In this document: in pieces, positions 34,541 to 44,429 of the stretch
Layout: each line of letters begins with the position of its first letter
How positions within the stretch are numbered: the first letter of the stretch is position 1
Source: Chryseobacterium gleum
GTDB lineage: Bacteria; Bacteroidota; Bacteroidia; Flavobacteriales_D; Crocinitomicaceae
Direction: 5' to 3'
Length of the DNA: 64,000 nt
Assembly: GCA_945882095.1 (NCBI GenBank)
Contig: CAMCWF010000006.1
Location: forward strand, 42,063 to 106,062
Notes under the pieces: model-generated
The model's database searches: none
What the model saw: only the letters and a program-made list of their open reading frames with translations
Told to the model about the DNA's origin: nothing
Position numbers and translations under genes: made by a program

Positions 34541-35979
34541 TATCTAATAAGTGTATTTGAATCTTTCACAGCATTAAGCATGTTTTGGATACTGGGTTTA
34601 ACAAAATCTAGCACTAAGGAAGGATACAAGCCAATGGCAACGGCCAGTATGGCAATGATCACAAATACGGTTATTTCATTCCATTGTAAATCTTGAAAGG
34701 TGTTGATTTTTAAAGCACCAATGCTGCTCATTTGGTAGGTGCGAATCATGTAAACGGCACCTAGAACCAAAGTAAGTGAAGCCAAAACACCTAAAATCCA
34801 TTGGTAATCGAAAATGGATTTGATAAGGAAGAATTCACCAATAAACCCAGCGGTCATTGGAACCGACAATGCTATAAATGTGATGACAGCATACCAGAAA
34901 CCAAACATAGGGGCAATTTTCGCTACGCCGCCTATTGCGGTTAGGTCTCTTGTTCCGAAGCGTTTTTCCAAAATGTCAGCGCACAAGAACAAGCCTATGG
35001 CAATTAAGCTGTGGTTCACCATTTGTACCATGGCACCCTGCAAAGATTGCATGGTGAAAATCATGATGCCCGCCGCTATGAGTCCTAAGTGACTGATGGA
35101 GGCGAAAGCAAATACCTTTTTGATGTCTTTTTCCCGCATGGCGATGAAAGCCCCATAAAGGATTCCAACAATCCCAAGGATTACAATGATCAGTTTCCAA
35201 TTTTCAAGTCCGTCAAAAGACAATGGAATCATCCATTTCATCATCCCAAAAAGCGCCATTTTTAACATGATGGCTGATAGCATCATGGTTCCTGCCATCG
35301 GAGCAGTTGCGTAGGTTGGGGGTTGCCATGTATGGAAAGGGAACAGTGGGATTTTTACGGCGAAAGCAATCAGAAACCCTGTCATGATCCAGCAAGCGGC
35401 CTTGGCAGGTATGGCAGAATAAAGGAGGTCCTCATATCCGAAAGAATTTGAAAATGATGCCATGTATAGTATGGAAAGTAGCATTCCCAAAGAACCTAGA
35501 AGGGTATAAAGGAAAAACTTTAGTAGATTTCTTTGGTTTTCTTTTGCACCAAACCAATACAAAATAAAAAAGATGGGGATCAAAGTGAATTCCCAAAAAA
35601 CATAGAATAAGATGGCGTCTTGCGAAATAAACAATCCATTCAGTCCAAATTGCATCAAGAAAAGCAAACCATTAAACAGTGGAGAGCTTCCCTCAGTACG
35701 GTTGAAATTGCTCAGCGCGACAAGGAAAACAACTAGGTTTGACAGCATCAACATGATCAAACCAATGCCATCGTATCCAAATTCAAAGGTCATCCCAATA
35801 CGCGAATGGGCAATTGGATCGTAGATGATTTCCATGAAATCCGGATTGAAAAAGACACATTTGATGCTGACAGCAACAAGTGAAGCAAACGCGAAGAGAA
35901 CATTCGTAGTTTTCACCCAACTCCGTGGAATGAAAAAGGAAATAATCCCAAAAATGAAAGGCAATAGTATCAGTTCCAA
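34540..35979 (-). CDS. nuoM: NADH-quinone oxidoreductase subunit M
   Basis: 479 residues, about 14 transmembrane helices; antiporter-like proton-pumping subunit of complex I. Diagnostic segments: FYVFWEFTLIPIFFILYWFG (with the conserved Glu), KIPLFPFHTWQPPTYATAP, FAFASISHLGLIAAGI and LSVPMTAGFIGEFFLI. The start overlaps the nuoL 3' end by 10 bases and the stop overlaps the nuoN start by one base, so translation is coupled along the operon. Confidence 0.96.
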   Translation of the reverse strand: MELILLPFIFGIISFFIPRSWVKTTNVLFAFASLVAVSIKCVFFNPDFMEIIYDPIAHSRIGMTFEFGYDGIGLIMLMLSNLVVFLVALSNFNRTEGSSPLFNGLLFLMQFGLNGLFISQDAILFYVFWEFTLIPIFFILYWFGAKENQRNLLKFFLYTLLGSLGMLLSILYMASFSNSFGYEDLLYSAIPAKAACWIMTGFLIAFAVKIPLFPFHTWQPPTYATAPMAGTMMLSAIMLKMALFGMMKWMIPLSFDGLENWKLIIVILGIVGILYGAFIAMREKDIKKVFAFASISHLGLIAAGIMIFTMQSLQGAMVQMVNHSLIAIGLFLCADILEKRFGTRDLTAIGGVAKIAPMFGFWYAVITFIALSVPMTAGFIGEFFLIKSIFDYQWILGVLASLTLVLGAVYMIRTYQMSSIGALKINTFQDLQWNEITVFVIIAILAVAIGLYPSLVLDFVKPSIQNMLNAVKDSNTLIR

Positions 35980-37910
35980 GACAAGCTATTTATTAGGTAA
36001 AACACAATGATCATAATTAAACCAACCACCATCCAAAAGAGGTAGGAGGATACGATTCCGTTTTGCAATTTTCTAATCGCATTTCCCGATTTATCGGTCA
36101 AGCTTGCAAGGCCAAAAATCCCCGCGCTGATTCCTTTTGTCTCCACGATGGCATTTAAAAAGATTCCCATTTTCTCACTTGGCTTCACAAAAACCAAATC
36201 ATAGGCTTCGTCCCAAAAAAGTTTTTTGTTGGAGAGCTTTTCCCAAGTCGACAACTGATCATCCATATGTGCGGTATTTCCTTTCTTCACATAGGTAAGA
36301 AATGCCCAAACCAAGACGACCAAGCAAACCAAGGAGGCCACACCCATTAACATGTAGGTTGTACCCGTTGACATTTCGTGGGATTCTATCCAATTGAGTC
36401 CATAGGTATTGTAATTCAAATACGTACTCAGCCAATGGCTTCCTTTGTGGAAAATCAAACCAGGTAAATTCAGCATTCCACCAAATAGGCTAAGAACGGC
36501 AAGAATCATCAGAGGTAAGGTCATGGACAATGGACTTTCATGTACATGGTCCCATTGGTGTTTTGTCCCCCTAAATTTCCCGTGAAAGGTCAAGAAATAC
36601 AAACGGAACATATAAATAGCTGTTAACATAACGGAAATCATAATTACAACATACAATGCCTGGTTTTCCATGAACAAATGGCCAATGATTTCATCTTTTG
36701 AGTAAAAACCAGCCAAAAGTGGAAATCCAGCGATGGCAAGGGTTCCAATTAAAAAGGTAGCATGGGTGATGGGCATCACTTTCCAAAGCCCTCCCATTTT
36801 GCGAATGTCTTGCTCCTCATGCATTCCATGAATCACACTTCCTGAACCAAGAAACAAAAGTGCTTTAAAGAATGCGTGTGTTGTTACGTGGAAAATGGCT
36901 ACAGTATACGCTCCAAGTCCAAGGGAAACTACCATCAATCCTAATTGAGAGACCGTTGAGTAGGCGAGGACCTTTTTGATGTCATTTTGTCGCATGGCGA
37001 TAAACGCAGCAACGACAGAGGTTGCAATTCCGATGTAAAGAATGATGTCTTTCGAAAAAGGGGCCAATTCGAAAAGAAAGTTTGACCGTGCGACCATATA
37101 GATTCCTGCGGTTACCATGGTTGCGGCATGAATCAAAGCGGAGACAGGCGTAGGACCCGCCATGGCATCAGGCAACCAAGTAAATAAGGGTATCTGCGCA
37201 CTTTTACCCGTGGCTGCAAGAAATAGACACAAGGTAATTCCAATGACCATGGGACTGTTTAGGCTGATCGCAGAAAGGTCTCCTTTTGCAATGGCTTCTG
37301 AAATTAATTGGAAATCTAAGGTATGGAAGGTATTTAGCAACATAAAGGAGGCGAAAATCAAACCTACGTCCCCGATTCTATTCATAACAAAGGCTTTTCG
37401 AGCAGCCAAACCATTCGACATTCCTTTTTGCACATCGCTGTAATGGAATCCAATGAGTAAATAAGAACAAACCCCAACGCCTTCCCAACCGAAGAAAAGA
37501 ATGAAATAGTTAGATCCCAAAACCAATAGGAGCATTGCAAAAATGAAGAGATTCAAGTAGGTGAAAAATTTATAGTACCCTTCATCCTCCTTCATATATC
37601 CCATTGAAAAAAGGTGGATTAAAGTCCCGATTCCAGTAATGATTAACGACATCCAAATAGAAAGGGAATCGATTAAAAAACTTGCGTTTATGGAAAAGTC
37701 TTCCATGCGAATGATGGAGAACAAGTTAATTTTTTGTGCGCTCACCGTTTGTGAGAAAAGCACGCACACCAATGAAAAAGCACCGAGCATTACAGCGGTT
37801 GCAAGTCCACCCACGACAATTTTGGGAAGGTGTTTGCCGAAAATTCCATTGATGATAGCTCCGGACAAGGGGAGAAGCAATAAAATAATAAGAAGTGTGG
37901 TACTATTCAT
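35970..37910 (-). CDS. nuoL: NADH-quinone oxidoreductase subunit L
   Basis: 646 residues from ATG 37910; the longer frame would run into nuoK. About 16 transmembrane helices, with the long C-terminal amphipathic helix region that spans the membrane arm (last 120 residues). Signature segments: LFFGWEGVGVCSYLLIGFHY, TGKSAQIPLFTWLPDAMAGP, PVSALIHAATMVTAGIYM and LAYSTVSQLGLMVVSLG. It is the distal proton-pumping subunit. Four bases separate it from nuoK. Confidence 0.96.
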   Translation of the reverse strand: MNSTTLLIILLLLPLSGAIINGIFGKHLPKIVVGGLATAVMLGAFSLVCVLFSQTVSAQKINLFSIIRMEDFSINASFLIDSLSIWMSLIITGIGTLIHLFSMGYMKEDEGYYKFFTYLNLFIFAMLLLVLGSNYFILFFGWEGVGVCSYLLIGFHYSDVQKGMSNGLAARKAFVMNRIGDVGLIFASFMLLNTFHTLDFQLISEAIAKGDLSAISLNSPMVIGITLCLFLAATGKSAQIPLFTWLPDAMAGPTPVSALIHAATMVTAGIYMVARSNFLFELAPFSKDIILYIGIATSVVAAFIAMRQNDIKKVLAYSTVSQLGLMVVSLGLGAYTVAIFHVTTHAFFKALLFLGSGSVIHGMHEEQDIRKMGGLWKVMPITHATFLIGTLAIAGFPLLAGFYSKDEIIGHLFMENQALYVVIMISVMLTAIYMFRLYFLTFHGKFRGTKHQWDHVHESPLSMTLPLMILAVLSLFGGMLNLPGLIFHKGSHWLSTYLNYNTYGLNWIESHEMSTGTTYMLMGVASLVCLVVLVWAFLTYVKKGNTAHMDDQLSTWEKLSNKKLFWDEAYDLVFVKPSEKMGIFLNAIVETKGISAGIFGLASLTDKSGNAIRKLQNGIVSSYLFWMVVGLIMIIVFYLINSLSWN

Positions 37911-37914
37911 TGGG

Positions 37915-38235
37915 TTACCCTTTAAGTTGATTAAATACACCCACATCAATTGACCGAAGGTGACGATATGCCAAAATGAGAATGGAAAGTCCAATTGCAG
38001 CTTCCGCAGCGGCGACTACAATGATAAAGAACACAAAAATTTGTGCATCGGCATTGCTGTAATACGTTGAATAAGATACCATCAATAGGTTAACTGCATT
38101 TAACATGAGTTCAATGCACATAAGTAGGACAATCATATTTCTACGTATCATAACCCCAAAGGCACCAATGGAAAAGATGAGTGCGGAAAGGATTACATAA
38201 AAATCTATGTCCATGGTTGCTGTCGTTGTTTGCAT
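37915..38235 (-). CDS. nuoK: NADH-quinone oxidoreductase subunit K
   Basis: 106 residues from ATG 38235, one base after the nuoJ stop; ATG 38214 (MDIDFYV) is an alternative giving the usual 99-residue length. Three transmembrane helices. The conserved membrane glutamates are visible in LLMCIELMLNAVNLLMVSYS and VVAAAEAAIGLSILI. Small membrane subunit at the junction that passes conformational or proton coupling between the quinone site and the pumps. Confidence 0.95.
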   Translation of the reverse strand: MQTTTATMDIDFYVILSALIFSIGAFGVMIRRNMIVLLMCIELMLNAVNLLMVSYSTYYSNADAQIFVFFIIVVAAAEAAIGLSILILAYRHLRSIDVGVFNQLKG

Positions 38236-38236
38236 A

Positions 38237-38752
38237 TCAATCAATGATTTGTTTATCGCGTTTTGCCAAAAGAATGGCACCTACCATTGCGGAAATAAAA
38301 AGGATAGAAGAGATTTCAAAAGGCACAATGTATTTTGTGAATAGTACATTTCCCAAGTTTTCAACCAATCCTATGTTACCAATCGCCGCATGGTCTCCGG
38401 ATTCAGTTACCAAAACGACATCCTTAAGTCCCGTAATGATTACCAAAAACAAAATCCCTCCTGAAACAATCGAAGCGATGTAGACCTTGAAAGGGGTTTT
38501 GGGTTCGGATTCCTTGTTAAGGTTCAATAACATCAAAACAAAAAGAAAGAGAACCATGATGGCACCGGCGTAAACAATGATGTTCACAATGGCAAGAAAC
38601 TGGGCATTCATCATAATGTAGAGTCCCGAAATAAAGAAGAACGTAACCACCAAGTAGAGAACGCTTCGAATGGGATGTTTACTCAGCACGACCATCAGAG
38701 CGGATGCTACTGCCAAGGCGCCTAAAATTTGGGTAAGTATGGTTGCGATCAT
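38237..38752 (-). CDS. nuoJ: NADH-quinone oxidoreductase subunit J
   Basis: 171 residues with five transmembrane helices. The third helix carries the typical VNIIVYAGAIMVLFLFVLML, the conserved NuoJ pattern. The start overlaps the nuoI stop by four bases (ATGA type). Membrane-arm subunit of complex I next to the quinone chamber. Confidence 0.94.
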   Translation of the reverse strand: MIATILTQILGALAVASALMVVLSKHPIRSVLYLVVTFFFISGLYIMMNAQFLAIVNIIVYAGAIMVLFLFVLMLLNLNKESEPKTPFKVYIASIVSGGILFLVIITGLKDVVLVTESGDHAAIGNIGLVENLGNVLFTKYIVPFEISSILFISAMVGAILLAKRDKQIID

Positions 38753-39291
38753 ATTGAACTTCTTTTTCCAGTGAACTGTCTTTTGGTGATGTCAACCCTA
38801 TGGTCAATGGGTTCTACCAATTTATCTTTACCGTAAATAAATTCGTTCCTTTCAAATTGGGTGGGTACAATTTCATCGGTTAAAAAAATGGCTTCTTTTG
38901 GACATGCTTCTTCGCACAATCCGCAGAAAATACATCGCAACATATTGATTTCATACATTGTCGCATATTTTTCTTCACGGTAAAGGTGTTTTTCGTTTGG
39001 ATTTCTTTCGGCTGAAGTCATCGTAATGGCCTCTGCAGGACACGCAACGGCACAAAGACCGCAAGCTGTACAATTTTCACGACCTTCTGAATCTCTTTTT
39101 AACACATGCATCCCACGGTAAATAGGTGCAAAGGTTCTGGTTTCCTCTGGGTATTTGATGGTTTTTCTCCTGCTGATCATGTGGCGAAAAGTAACCATCA
39201 TTCCTTTGACAATGGCTGGAAAATATAGCTTTTCCACCAAAGTCATTGGTTTATCGGAAACTACTTTTTTACGTTGGGTTAAACTTTCCAT
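38749..39291 (-). CDS. nuoI: NADH-quinone oxidoreductase subunit I
   Basis: 180 residues. Two ferredoxin-type 4Fe-4S motifs: CTACGLCAVACPAEAI and CIFCGLCEEACPKEAI, which hold clusters N6a and N6b that pass electrons to the N2 cluster of NuoB. The N-terminal 45 residues contain an amphipathic segment (VKGMMVTFRHMI) for membrane contact. Lies ten bases downstream of nuoH. Confidence 0.96.
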   Translation of the reverse strand: MESLTQRKKVVSDKPMTLVEKLYFPAIVKGMMVTFRHMISRRKTIKYPEETRTFAPIYRGMHVLKRDSEGRENCTACGLCAVACPAEAITMTSAERNPNEKHLYREEKYATMYEINMLRCIFCGLCEEACPKEAIFLTDEIVPTQFERNEFIYGKDKLVEPIDHRVDITKRQFTGKRSSI

Positions 39292-39301
39292 ACTCTGCTA
39301 A

Positions 39302-40330
39302 TTAAAACCAATGTTCATAAAATGCTACAACAAATCCGGTGATCAACATATTCACCAAGGCAATGGGAATCAATACCTTCCAACCCAAATGCATCAATTG
39401 GTCAAATCGAAACCTCGGTATGGTCCAACGGATCCACATGAAGACGAAGATGAAGATGAAAATTTTTGTAAAGAAAGCCAAGATACTCAAGATGGAAAGC
39501 GTGTTTCCTTCGAAGTAATCCATGCCGGGGAAGTTATATCCTCCAAAGAAAAGAATGGCCATGATGGCGGAGGAAACAAACATGGCAACGTATTCGGAAA
39601 ATAGGAAAAGCCCGAGTTTCATGGAGCTATATTCTGTATGGTACCCTCCAATCAATTCGTTTTCACACTCCGGAAGGTCAAAAGGTGCGCGGTTGGTTTC
39701 TGCCAAAGCACAAATGAAGAAAACGATAAAGGCAACGGGTTGGTAAAAAATGTTCCAGTTCATCCCGTGTTGACTTTCAACGATTTCCTTCAAATTCAAA
39801 CTTCCGCTGATCATTACAATAGTGATGGCAGAAATCCCCATGGCAAGTTCATAGGAAATCATCTGCGAGGAGGCCCGAATCGCTCCAAAAAGTGAATATT
39901 TGTTATTAGAGGCCCAACCACCAATCATAATTCCATAGACACCGATGGAAATGATTCCGAAGGCAAAAAGAATACCGATGTTAATTTCCGCAACTTGTAA
40001 CACAATGGTCCTTCCAAACAAATGTAAATCAGTCCCCCAAGGTACAATGGCACTTGTAATCAACGAGGTAAACATGGCGATGCCAGGTCCCAAGATGAAA
40101 AGCCATTTGTCTGCATTTACGGGGGTAAAATCTTCTTTCATGAACATTTTTACACCATCTGCAATCGGTTGGAGTATGCCAAAAGGTCCGGCTCTGTCTG
40201 GACCTACACGGTCTTGGATCCAAGCCGCAAGTTTTCTTTCGAAATAGGTTTGGTAGGCTGCAATTCCCAACGAGAGGAGAAAAAGAATCAATACAATAAC
40301 CAGTTTATCAATCCAATAAAAAGTTTCCAT
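39302..40330 (-). CDS. nuoH: NADH-quinone oxidoreductase subunit H
   Basis: 342 residues, eight or so transmembrane helices. Signature segments: RKLAAWIQDRVGPDRAGPFG, LQPIADGVKMFMKEDF, AEINIGILFAFG and ALAETNRAPFDLPECENELI (contains the conserved ETNR and EAESEL-like loop of the quinone site). Its ATG overlaps the nuoG stop by one base (TAATG). Forms the quinone-binding heel of the membrane arm. Confidence 0.96.
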   Translation of the reverse strand: METFYWIDKLVIVLILFLLSLGIAAYQTYFERKLAAWIQDRVGPDRAGPFGILQPIADGVKMFMKEDFTPVNADKWLFILGPGIAMFTSLITSAIVPWGTDLHLFGRTIVLQVAEINIGILFAFGIISIGVYGIMIGGWASNNKYSLFGAIRASSQMISYELAMGISAITIVMISGSLNLKEIVESQHGMNWNIFYQPVAFIVFFICALAETNRAPFDLPECENELIGGYHTEYSSMKLGLFLFSEYVAMFVSSAIMAILFFGGYNFPGMDYFEGNTLSILSILAFFTKIFIFIFVFMWIRWTIPRFRFDQLMHLGWKVLIPIALVNMLITGFVVAFYEHWF

Positions 40331-41289
40331 TATCCAATTCGTTTTATTGGTTTATCGATACTCGTAGCATATTTTCCTTGGGAAATCACTGAGTGACGGT
40401 TGATTACCCTAGGCCCTGTTACCGTCCATTTTGTCAAGTCTTTCTTATCGAATCTGCAATCATTGCACAACCAACCTGTTTTTCCATCGATGTCCTCAAC
40501 CTCTCCGTATGTGTCTTTTCTGGCTGTAATTCGCGCCACTTCATTTCCAAAAACCCAAAGTACAGCTTTGCCACAACACTTGTCACAGCTGCATTCTGCT
40601 TCCATAGGTTTTAAGAACCAAACCCTGCTTTTAAACCTAAACGTTCTGTCGGTTAATGCACCTACTGGACATACGTCGATCATGTTTCCAGAAAAATCAT
40701 TTTCAATGGCATTTTCGATGTAGGTAGAAATTTCAGCGTGTTCTCCACGATTCATCACACCATGAACCCTTTTTTCGGTCAATTGATTTGCAACAAAAAC
40801 GCATCGATAGCATAGAATGCATCGGTTCATGTGCAACTTGATTTTATTTCCAATATCGATGGGGTCAAACGTTCTTCTAACTTCTTCGTAGCGGGTTTTT
40901 TCTGAACCATGTTCATACCCTAAGTCTTGCAAATGACATTCACCTGCTTGGTCGCAAATGGGACAGTCTAGTGGATGGTTTGCCAACAAGAATTCAACTA
41001 CACCACCACGGTTGTCATGCACACGCTGGCTTGTTTTGTTTTTGACAATCATTCCATCCATTACAGTGGTGGAGCAAGAGGCAACCAATTTTGGCATAGG
41101 ACGAGGGTCAGCCGTTGAACCTGCGGCAACTTCTACCAAACACGTTCTGCATTTACCTCCAGTACCCGGAAGTTTGCTGTAATAGCACATGGCTGGGGGT
41201 ACAACATCGCCTCCGATTTTTCGGGCAGCGTTCAGGATGGTGGTACCTGGTTCTACGTCAATTTCAATATCGTCAATGGTAACTTTCAT
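40330..41289 (-). CDS. nuoG: NADH-quinone oxidoreductase subunit G, short form
   Basis: 319 residues, against about 900 in E. coli: the molybdopterin-like C-terminal domain is absent. Ligand sets seen: 2Fe-2S N1b (Cys35, Cys47, Cys50, Cys72), His105-Cys109-Cys112-Cys118 (N5-type), Cys157-Cys160-Cys163-Cys207 (N4-type), then an extra group Cys233, 235, 238, 239 with Cys275 and Cys278, possibly an N7-like site. ATG 41289 is chosen over a TTG two codons upstream. Carries the electron wire between NuoE/F and NuoI. Short NuoG forms are known in Bacteroidota to my recollection. Confidence 0.92.
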   Translation of the reverse strand: MKVTIDDIEIDVEPGTTILNAARKIGGDVVPPAMCYYSKLPGTGGKCRTCLVEVAAGSTADPRPMPKLVASCSTTVMDGMIVKNKTSQRVHDNRGGVVEFLLANHPLDCPICDQAGECHLQDLGYEHGSEKTRYEEVRRTFDPIDIGNKIKLHMNRCILCYRCVFVANQLTEKRVHGVMNRGEHAEISTYIENAIENDFSGNMIDVCPVGALTDRTFRFKSRVWFLKPMEAECSCDKCCGKAVLWVFGNEVARITARKDTYGEVEDIDGKTGWLCNDCRFDKKDLTKWTVTGPRVINRHSVISQGKYATSIDKPIKRIG

Positions 41290-41298
41290 AAACAAGTG

Positions 41299-42642
41299 TT
41301 AAGCAACTACGGGTTGCTGAATTAGACCATAATTGCGTTTTTGTGCATCCGCGGAGTGATTTACATGCCACTCAAATTCCTCCCTAAAATGCCTAATCGC
41401 TGCTGCCACAGGCCAAGCTGCTGCATCCCCAAGTGGGCAAATGGTGTTTCCTTCAATTTTCTTATTCATTTCTTCCAAAAGATCAATGTCTCTTAAATTA
41501 CCCTGACCATGTTCGAGTCTGTAAAGGATTTTTTCCATCCATCCGGTACCTTCACGGCAAGGCGAACATTGACCACAGGATTCATGGGCGTAAAATCTTG
41601 TGAAATTCCAAGTGTTTCTCACGATGCATTGGTCTTCGTCAAATACAATAAAACCTCCTGAACCCAACATGGATCCGGAAGCAAATCCTCCGTCAGCCAA
41701 ACTTTCATAAGACATCAATCTGTCTTCACCATTCGCAGTTTTTGTTACTAAAAAATGAGGTAAAATAGGAACAGAAGAGCCACCAGGAACACAAGCTTTT
41801 AGCTTTTTACCATTGGCTATGCCTCGGCAATAATCGTCACCATACATGAATTCCTCCACAGAAACGCCTAATTCAATTTCATAAACGCCAGGACGTGCTA
41901 GGTTTCCACATGCGGAAATTAATTTGGTTCCTGTACTTTTTCCAATTCCAATGTTGGCATAGGCATCTCCTCCTTCGCGCACAATGGGTACGACAGCGGC
42001 AATGGATTCAACGTTGTTCACAACGGTTGGACAACCCCACAATCCTTTCACAGCTGGAAAGGGTGGTTTGATGCGCGGATTCCCTCTTTTTCCTTCTAGG
42101 GATTCTAACAATGCTGTTTCTTCACCGCAGATGTAGGCACCTCCACCGGGCGTAACAATGATTTCGTGGTCAAAGCCACTTCCCTGAATATTTTTTCCTA
42201 AAAATCCTTTGGCATGAGCTTCTGCAATGGCTTTTTCAAGAATGTCTAGGATGTACATAAATTCTCCTCGAATGTAGATGTACGAAGTATTTGCACCGAG
42301 TGCATATGAGGATAAAATCATTCCCTCAATCAGGATGTGCGGAATTTTTTCCATCAGGTAACGGTCTTTAAACGTACCTGGTTCTGATTCATCTGCGTTG
42401 CAAACAAGGTATCTAGGAACACCTTCTGGTTTTGCTAAGAATGACCATTTTAATCCAGTTGGAAAACCGGCGCCACCTCTACCGCGAAGTCCAGATTTTT
42501 TAACTTCATCGACAATTCCATCCGGAGAAAAGTTTTTGAGGGCCTTCGTAAGGGTATCGTAACCACCTTGTTTTTGATAGACCTCTATACCTTGAATTCC
42601 GGGGACGTCTATGTGTTCTAACAACAATCTTCTGTTTTTCAT
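41299..42642 (-). CDS. nuoF: NADH-quinone oxidoreductase subunit F
   Basis: 447 residues, the NADH- and FMN-binding subunit. Glycine-rich NADH/FMN segments: GLRGRGGAGFPTGLKW and NADESEPGTFKDRYLM; 4Fe-4S N3 ligands in ESCGQCSPCREGTGWM plus the later Cys in GNTICPLGDAAAW. Length normal. It sits between nuoE (11 bases upstream) and nuoG. Entry point for electrons from NADH in the peripheral arm. Confidence 0.97.
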   Translation of the reverse strand: MKNRRLLLEHIDVPGIQGIEVYQKQGGYDTLTKALKNFSPDGIVDEVKKSGLRGRGGAGFPTGLKWSFLAKPEGVPRYLVCNADESEPGTFKDRYLMEKIPHILIEGMILSSYALGANTSYIYIRGEFMYILDILEKAIAEAHAKGFLGKNIQGSGFDHEIIVTPGGGAYICGEETALLESLEGKRGNPRIKPPFPAVKGLWGCPTVVNNVESIAAVVPIVREGGDAYANIGIGKSTGTKLISACGNLARPGVYEIELGVSVEEFMYGDDYCRGIANGKKLKACVPGGSSVPILPHFLVTKTANGEDRLMSYESLADGGFASGSMLGSGGFIVFDEDQCIVRNTWNFTRFYAHESCGQCSPCREGTGWMEKILYRLEHGQGNLRDIDLLEEMNKKIEGNTICPLGDAAAWPVAAAIRHFREEFEWHVNHSADAQKRNYGLIQQPVVA

Positions 42643-42653
42643 CTGGAATGGCG

Positions 42654-43184
42654 TTATTGAATTTGTCCTGATTTATACTGTTCTATCAGCGCATCTACCT
42701 TCTCTGGAGTCAGATGTTCGTGGTATTGGTTTCTACATTGCAGTAGGGGACCATACCCGCATCCACCAAGGCATTCTGCTGTTTTTAAGGTAAACAAACC
42801 ATCCGCAGTGGTTTCACCTACTTGAATGTTGAGTTTATTTTGAATGTACGAAATCAATTCGTCGCTGCCAACGAGTGCGCAAGGACCTGTACGACAAACT
42901 TCAAAGACATGTTTTCCAACGGGTTGTAGGTGGAACATGGTATAAAAGGAAGCTACTTCGTAAACTTCAACAGGTTGAATGGATAGAATTTCTGCAATTT
43001 TGTTCATTGCGGGAACGCTCACCCAGCCAAATTCAGCTTGTGCGATGTGTAACATTCGGATCACAGCACTTTTTTCCTTTCCTTCGGGGAATTTCTTGAT
43101 TACGGCTGTAATTTTTTCCATCATCGCATCGTTGAACGTAATGACTTCATTGGGATCGAATACGGGTTGTGTGTGTTGGCTCAT
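42654..43184 (-). CDS. nuoE: NADH-quinone oxidoreductase subunit E
   Basis: 176 residues, thioredoxin-like 2Fe-2S subunit. Ligands of cluster N1a: CRTGPC and CLGGCGYGP, four cysteines in the usual C-x4-C ... C-x3-C spacing. The N-terminal helical region contains VYEVASFYTMFHLQPVGKH, a strong NuoE mark. Five bases downstream of nuoD. Confidence 0.96.
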   Translation of the reverse strand: MSQHTQPVFDPNEVITFNDAMMEKITAVIKKFPEGKEKSAVIRMLHIAQAEFGWVSVPAMNKIAEILSIQPVEVYEVASFYTMFHLQPVGKHVFEVCRTGPCALVGSDELISYIQNKLNIQVGETTADGLFTLKTAECLGGCGYGPLLQCRNQYHEHLTPEKVDALIEQYKSGQIQ

Positions 43185-43189
43185 ATCTT

Positions 43190-44419
43190 TTATGCGTCTA
43201 ATTCTCCTGCAATTACGTTAAGGCTACTCAGTGTGATGACGGCGTCGCTGATGTTTGAGCCCGTAATCATTTCAGGATAAGCTTGATAATAAATAAAACA
43301 AGGTCTTCTAAATTGTAACCTGTATGGCGCACGTCCACCATCGCTGATTAGGTAAAAACCAAGTTCTCCATTACCACCTTCAACACTGTGATAGACTTCT
43401 CCGGCAGGAACGTTTGTTTCACCCATTACGATTTTGAAGTGGTAAATCAAAGCCTCCATGTTGTTGTATACATCTTTTTTGTCTGGCAAGAAAAATTCGG
43501 GGATGTCAGCATGTACAGGGCCTTCTGGGATATTTGCATAGGCTTGTTCAATGATGCGAACGCTTTGTCTCACTTCTTCTTGACGAACCATCCAACGATC
43601 GTAAGTATCTCCTTGAACCCCAACAGGTATGATGAAATCAAAATCTTCGTAAGAAGCATAAGGATGCATGGCTCGTATGTCATAATCAACACCTGTTGCA
43701 CGAAGATTGGGGCCAGTGAAACCATACGCGAGTGCGCGTTCCGATGAAATTGAACCGGCACCTTGTGTACGGTCCATAAAGATGCGATTGCGTTCTAACA
43801 TCGAATTGAATTCTTCAAACGCTTTTGGAAACGATTTCAAGAAAGCTTTTAACTTTTGGTGAAATACAGGTGTGAAATCCTTATCAAATCCACCAATTCT
43901 TCCCATGTTGGTCGTCAGTCGCGCTCCACAAACTTCTTCATACAGTTCGTAAATTTTTTCTCTTTCAGTAAACGGATAGAAAAAACTTGTTAATGCACCT
44001 GTGTCCACGCCGATGACGGAATTACAAATCAAGTGATCGGCGATTCTTGCAAGTTCCATCATGATTACACGCATGTAATCAACTCGTTTTGGAATTTCGG
44101 CTTGAATCAATTTTTCAACGGTCATCTGCCAACCCAAATTGTTGATTGGAGAGGAGCAATAATTTAAGCGATCCGTAAGTGTTGCGATTTGATTGTAGGG
44201 ACGTCTTTCGGCAAGTTTTTCAAAAGCACGGTGAATGTACCCAACCGTTTGTTCAGAGCTCAGGATTTTCTCTCCATCTACTTTAAGGATGTTTTGAAAA
44301 ATACCATGGGTAGCAGGGTGAGTAGGGCCAAAATTAATCGTGGCAATGTCACCATCTATTGTCTCTCTCGACAAGACTTGTCCATTTGAGAGCAAAATAT
44401 CATTTCCTACGTTCATCAT
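43190..44419 (-). CDS. nuoD: NADH-quinone oxidoreductase subunit D
   Basis: 409 residues starting at tandem ATGs (44419/44416), ten bases after the nuoC stop; a longer frame would overlap nuoC. The 49-kDa-type subunit that, with NuoB, forms the quinone reduction site: NFGPTHPATHGIFQ (quinone-site His), GYIHRAFEKLAE, and RPCFIYYQAYPEMI. Encoded separately from NuoC, unlike the fused enterobacterial form. Confidence 0.96.
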   Translation of the reverse strand: MMNVGNDILLSNGQVLSRETIDGDIATINFGPTHPATHGIFQNILKVDGEKILSSEQTVGYIHRAFEKLAERRPYNQIATLTDRLNYCSSPINNLGWQMTVEKLIQAEIPKRVDYMRVIMMELARIADHLICNSVIGVDTGALTSFFYPFTEREKIYELYEEVCGARLTTNMGRIGGFDKDFTPVFHQKLKAFLKSFPKAFEEFNSMLERNRIFMDRTQGAGSISSERALAYGFTGPNLRATGVDYDIRAMHPYASYEDFDFIIPVGVQGDTYDRWMVRQEEVRQSVRIIEQAYANIPEGPVHADIPEFFLPDKKDVYNNMEALIYHFKIVMGETNVPAGEVYHSVEGGNGELGFYLISDGGRAPYRLQFRRPCFIYYQAYPEMITGSNISDAVITLSSLNVIAGELDA

Positions 44420-44429
44420 GCAAAGTTTT

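Noticed and set aside
40330..41289. NuoG as a frameshifted or broken gene
   Set aside because: The next gene begins in a tight TAATG overlap and all upstream cluster ligands are intact, so the short length is natural.
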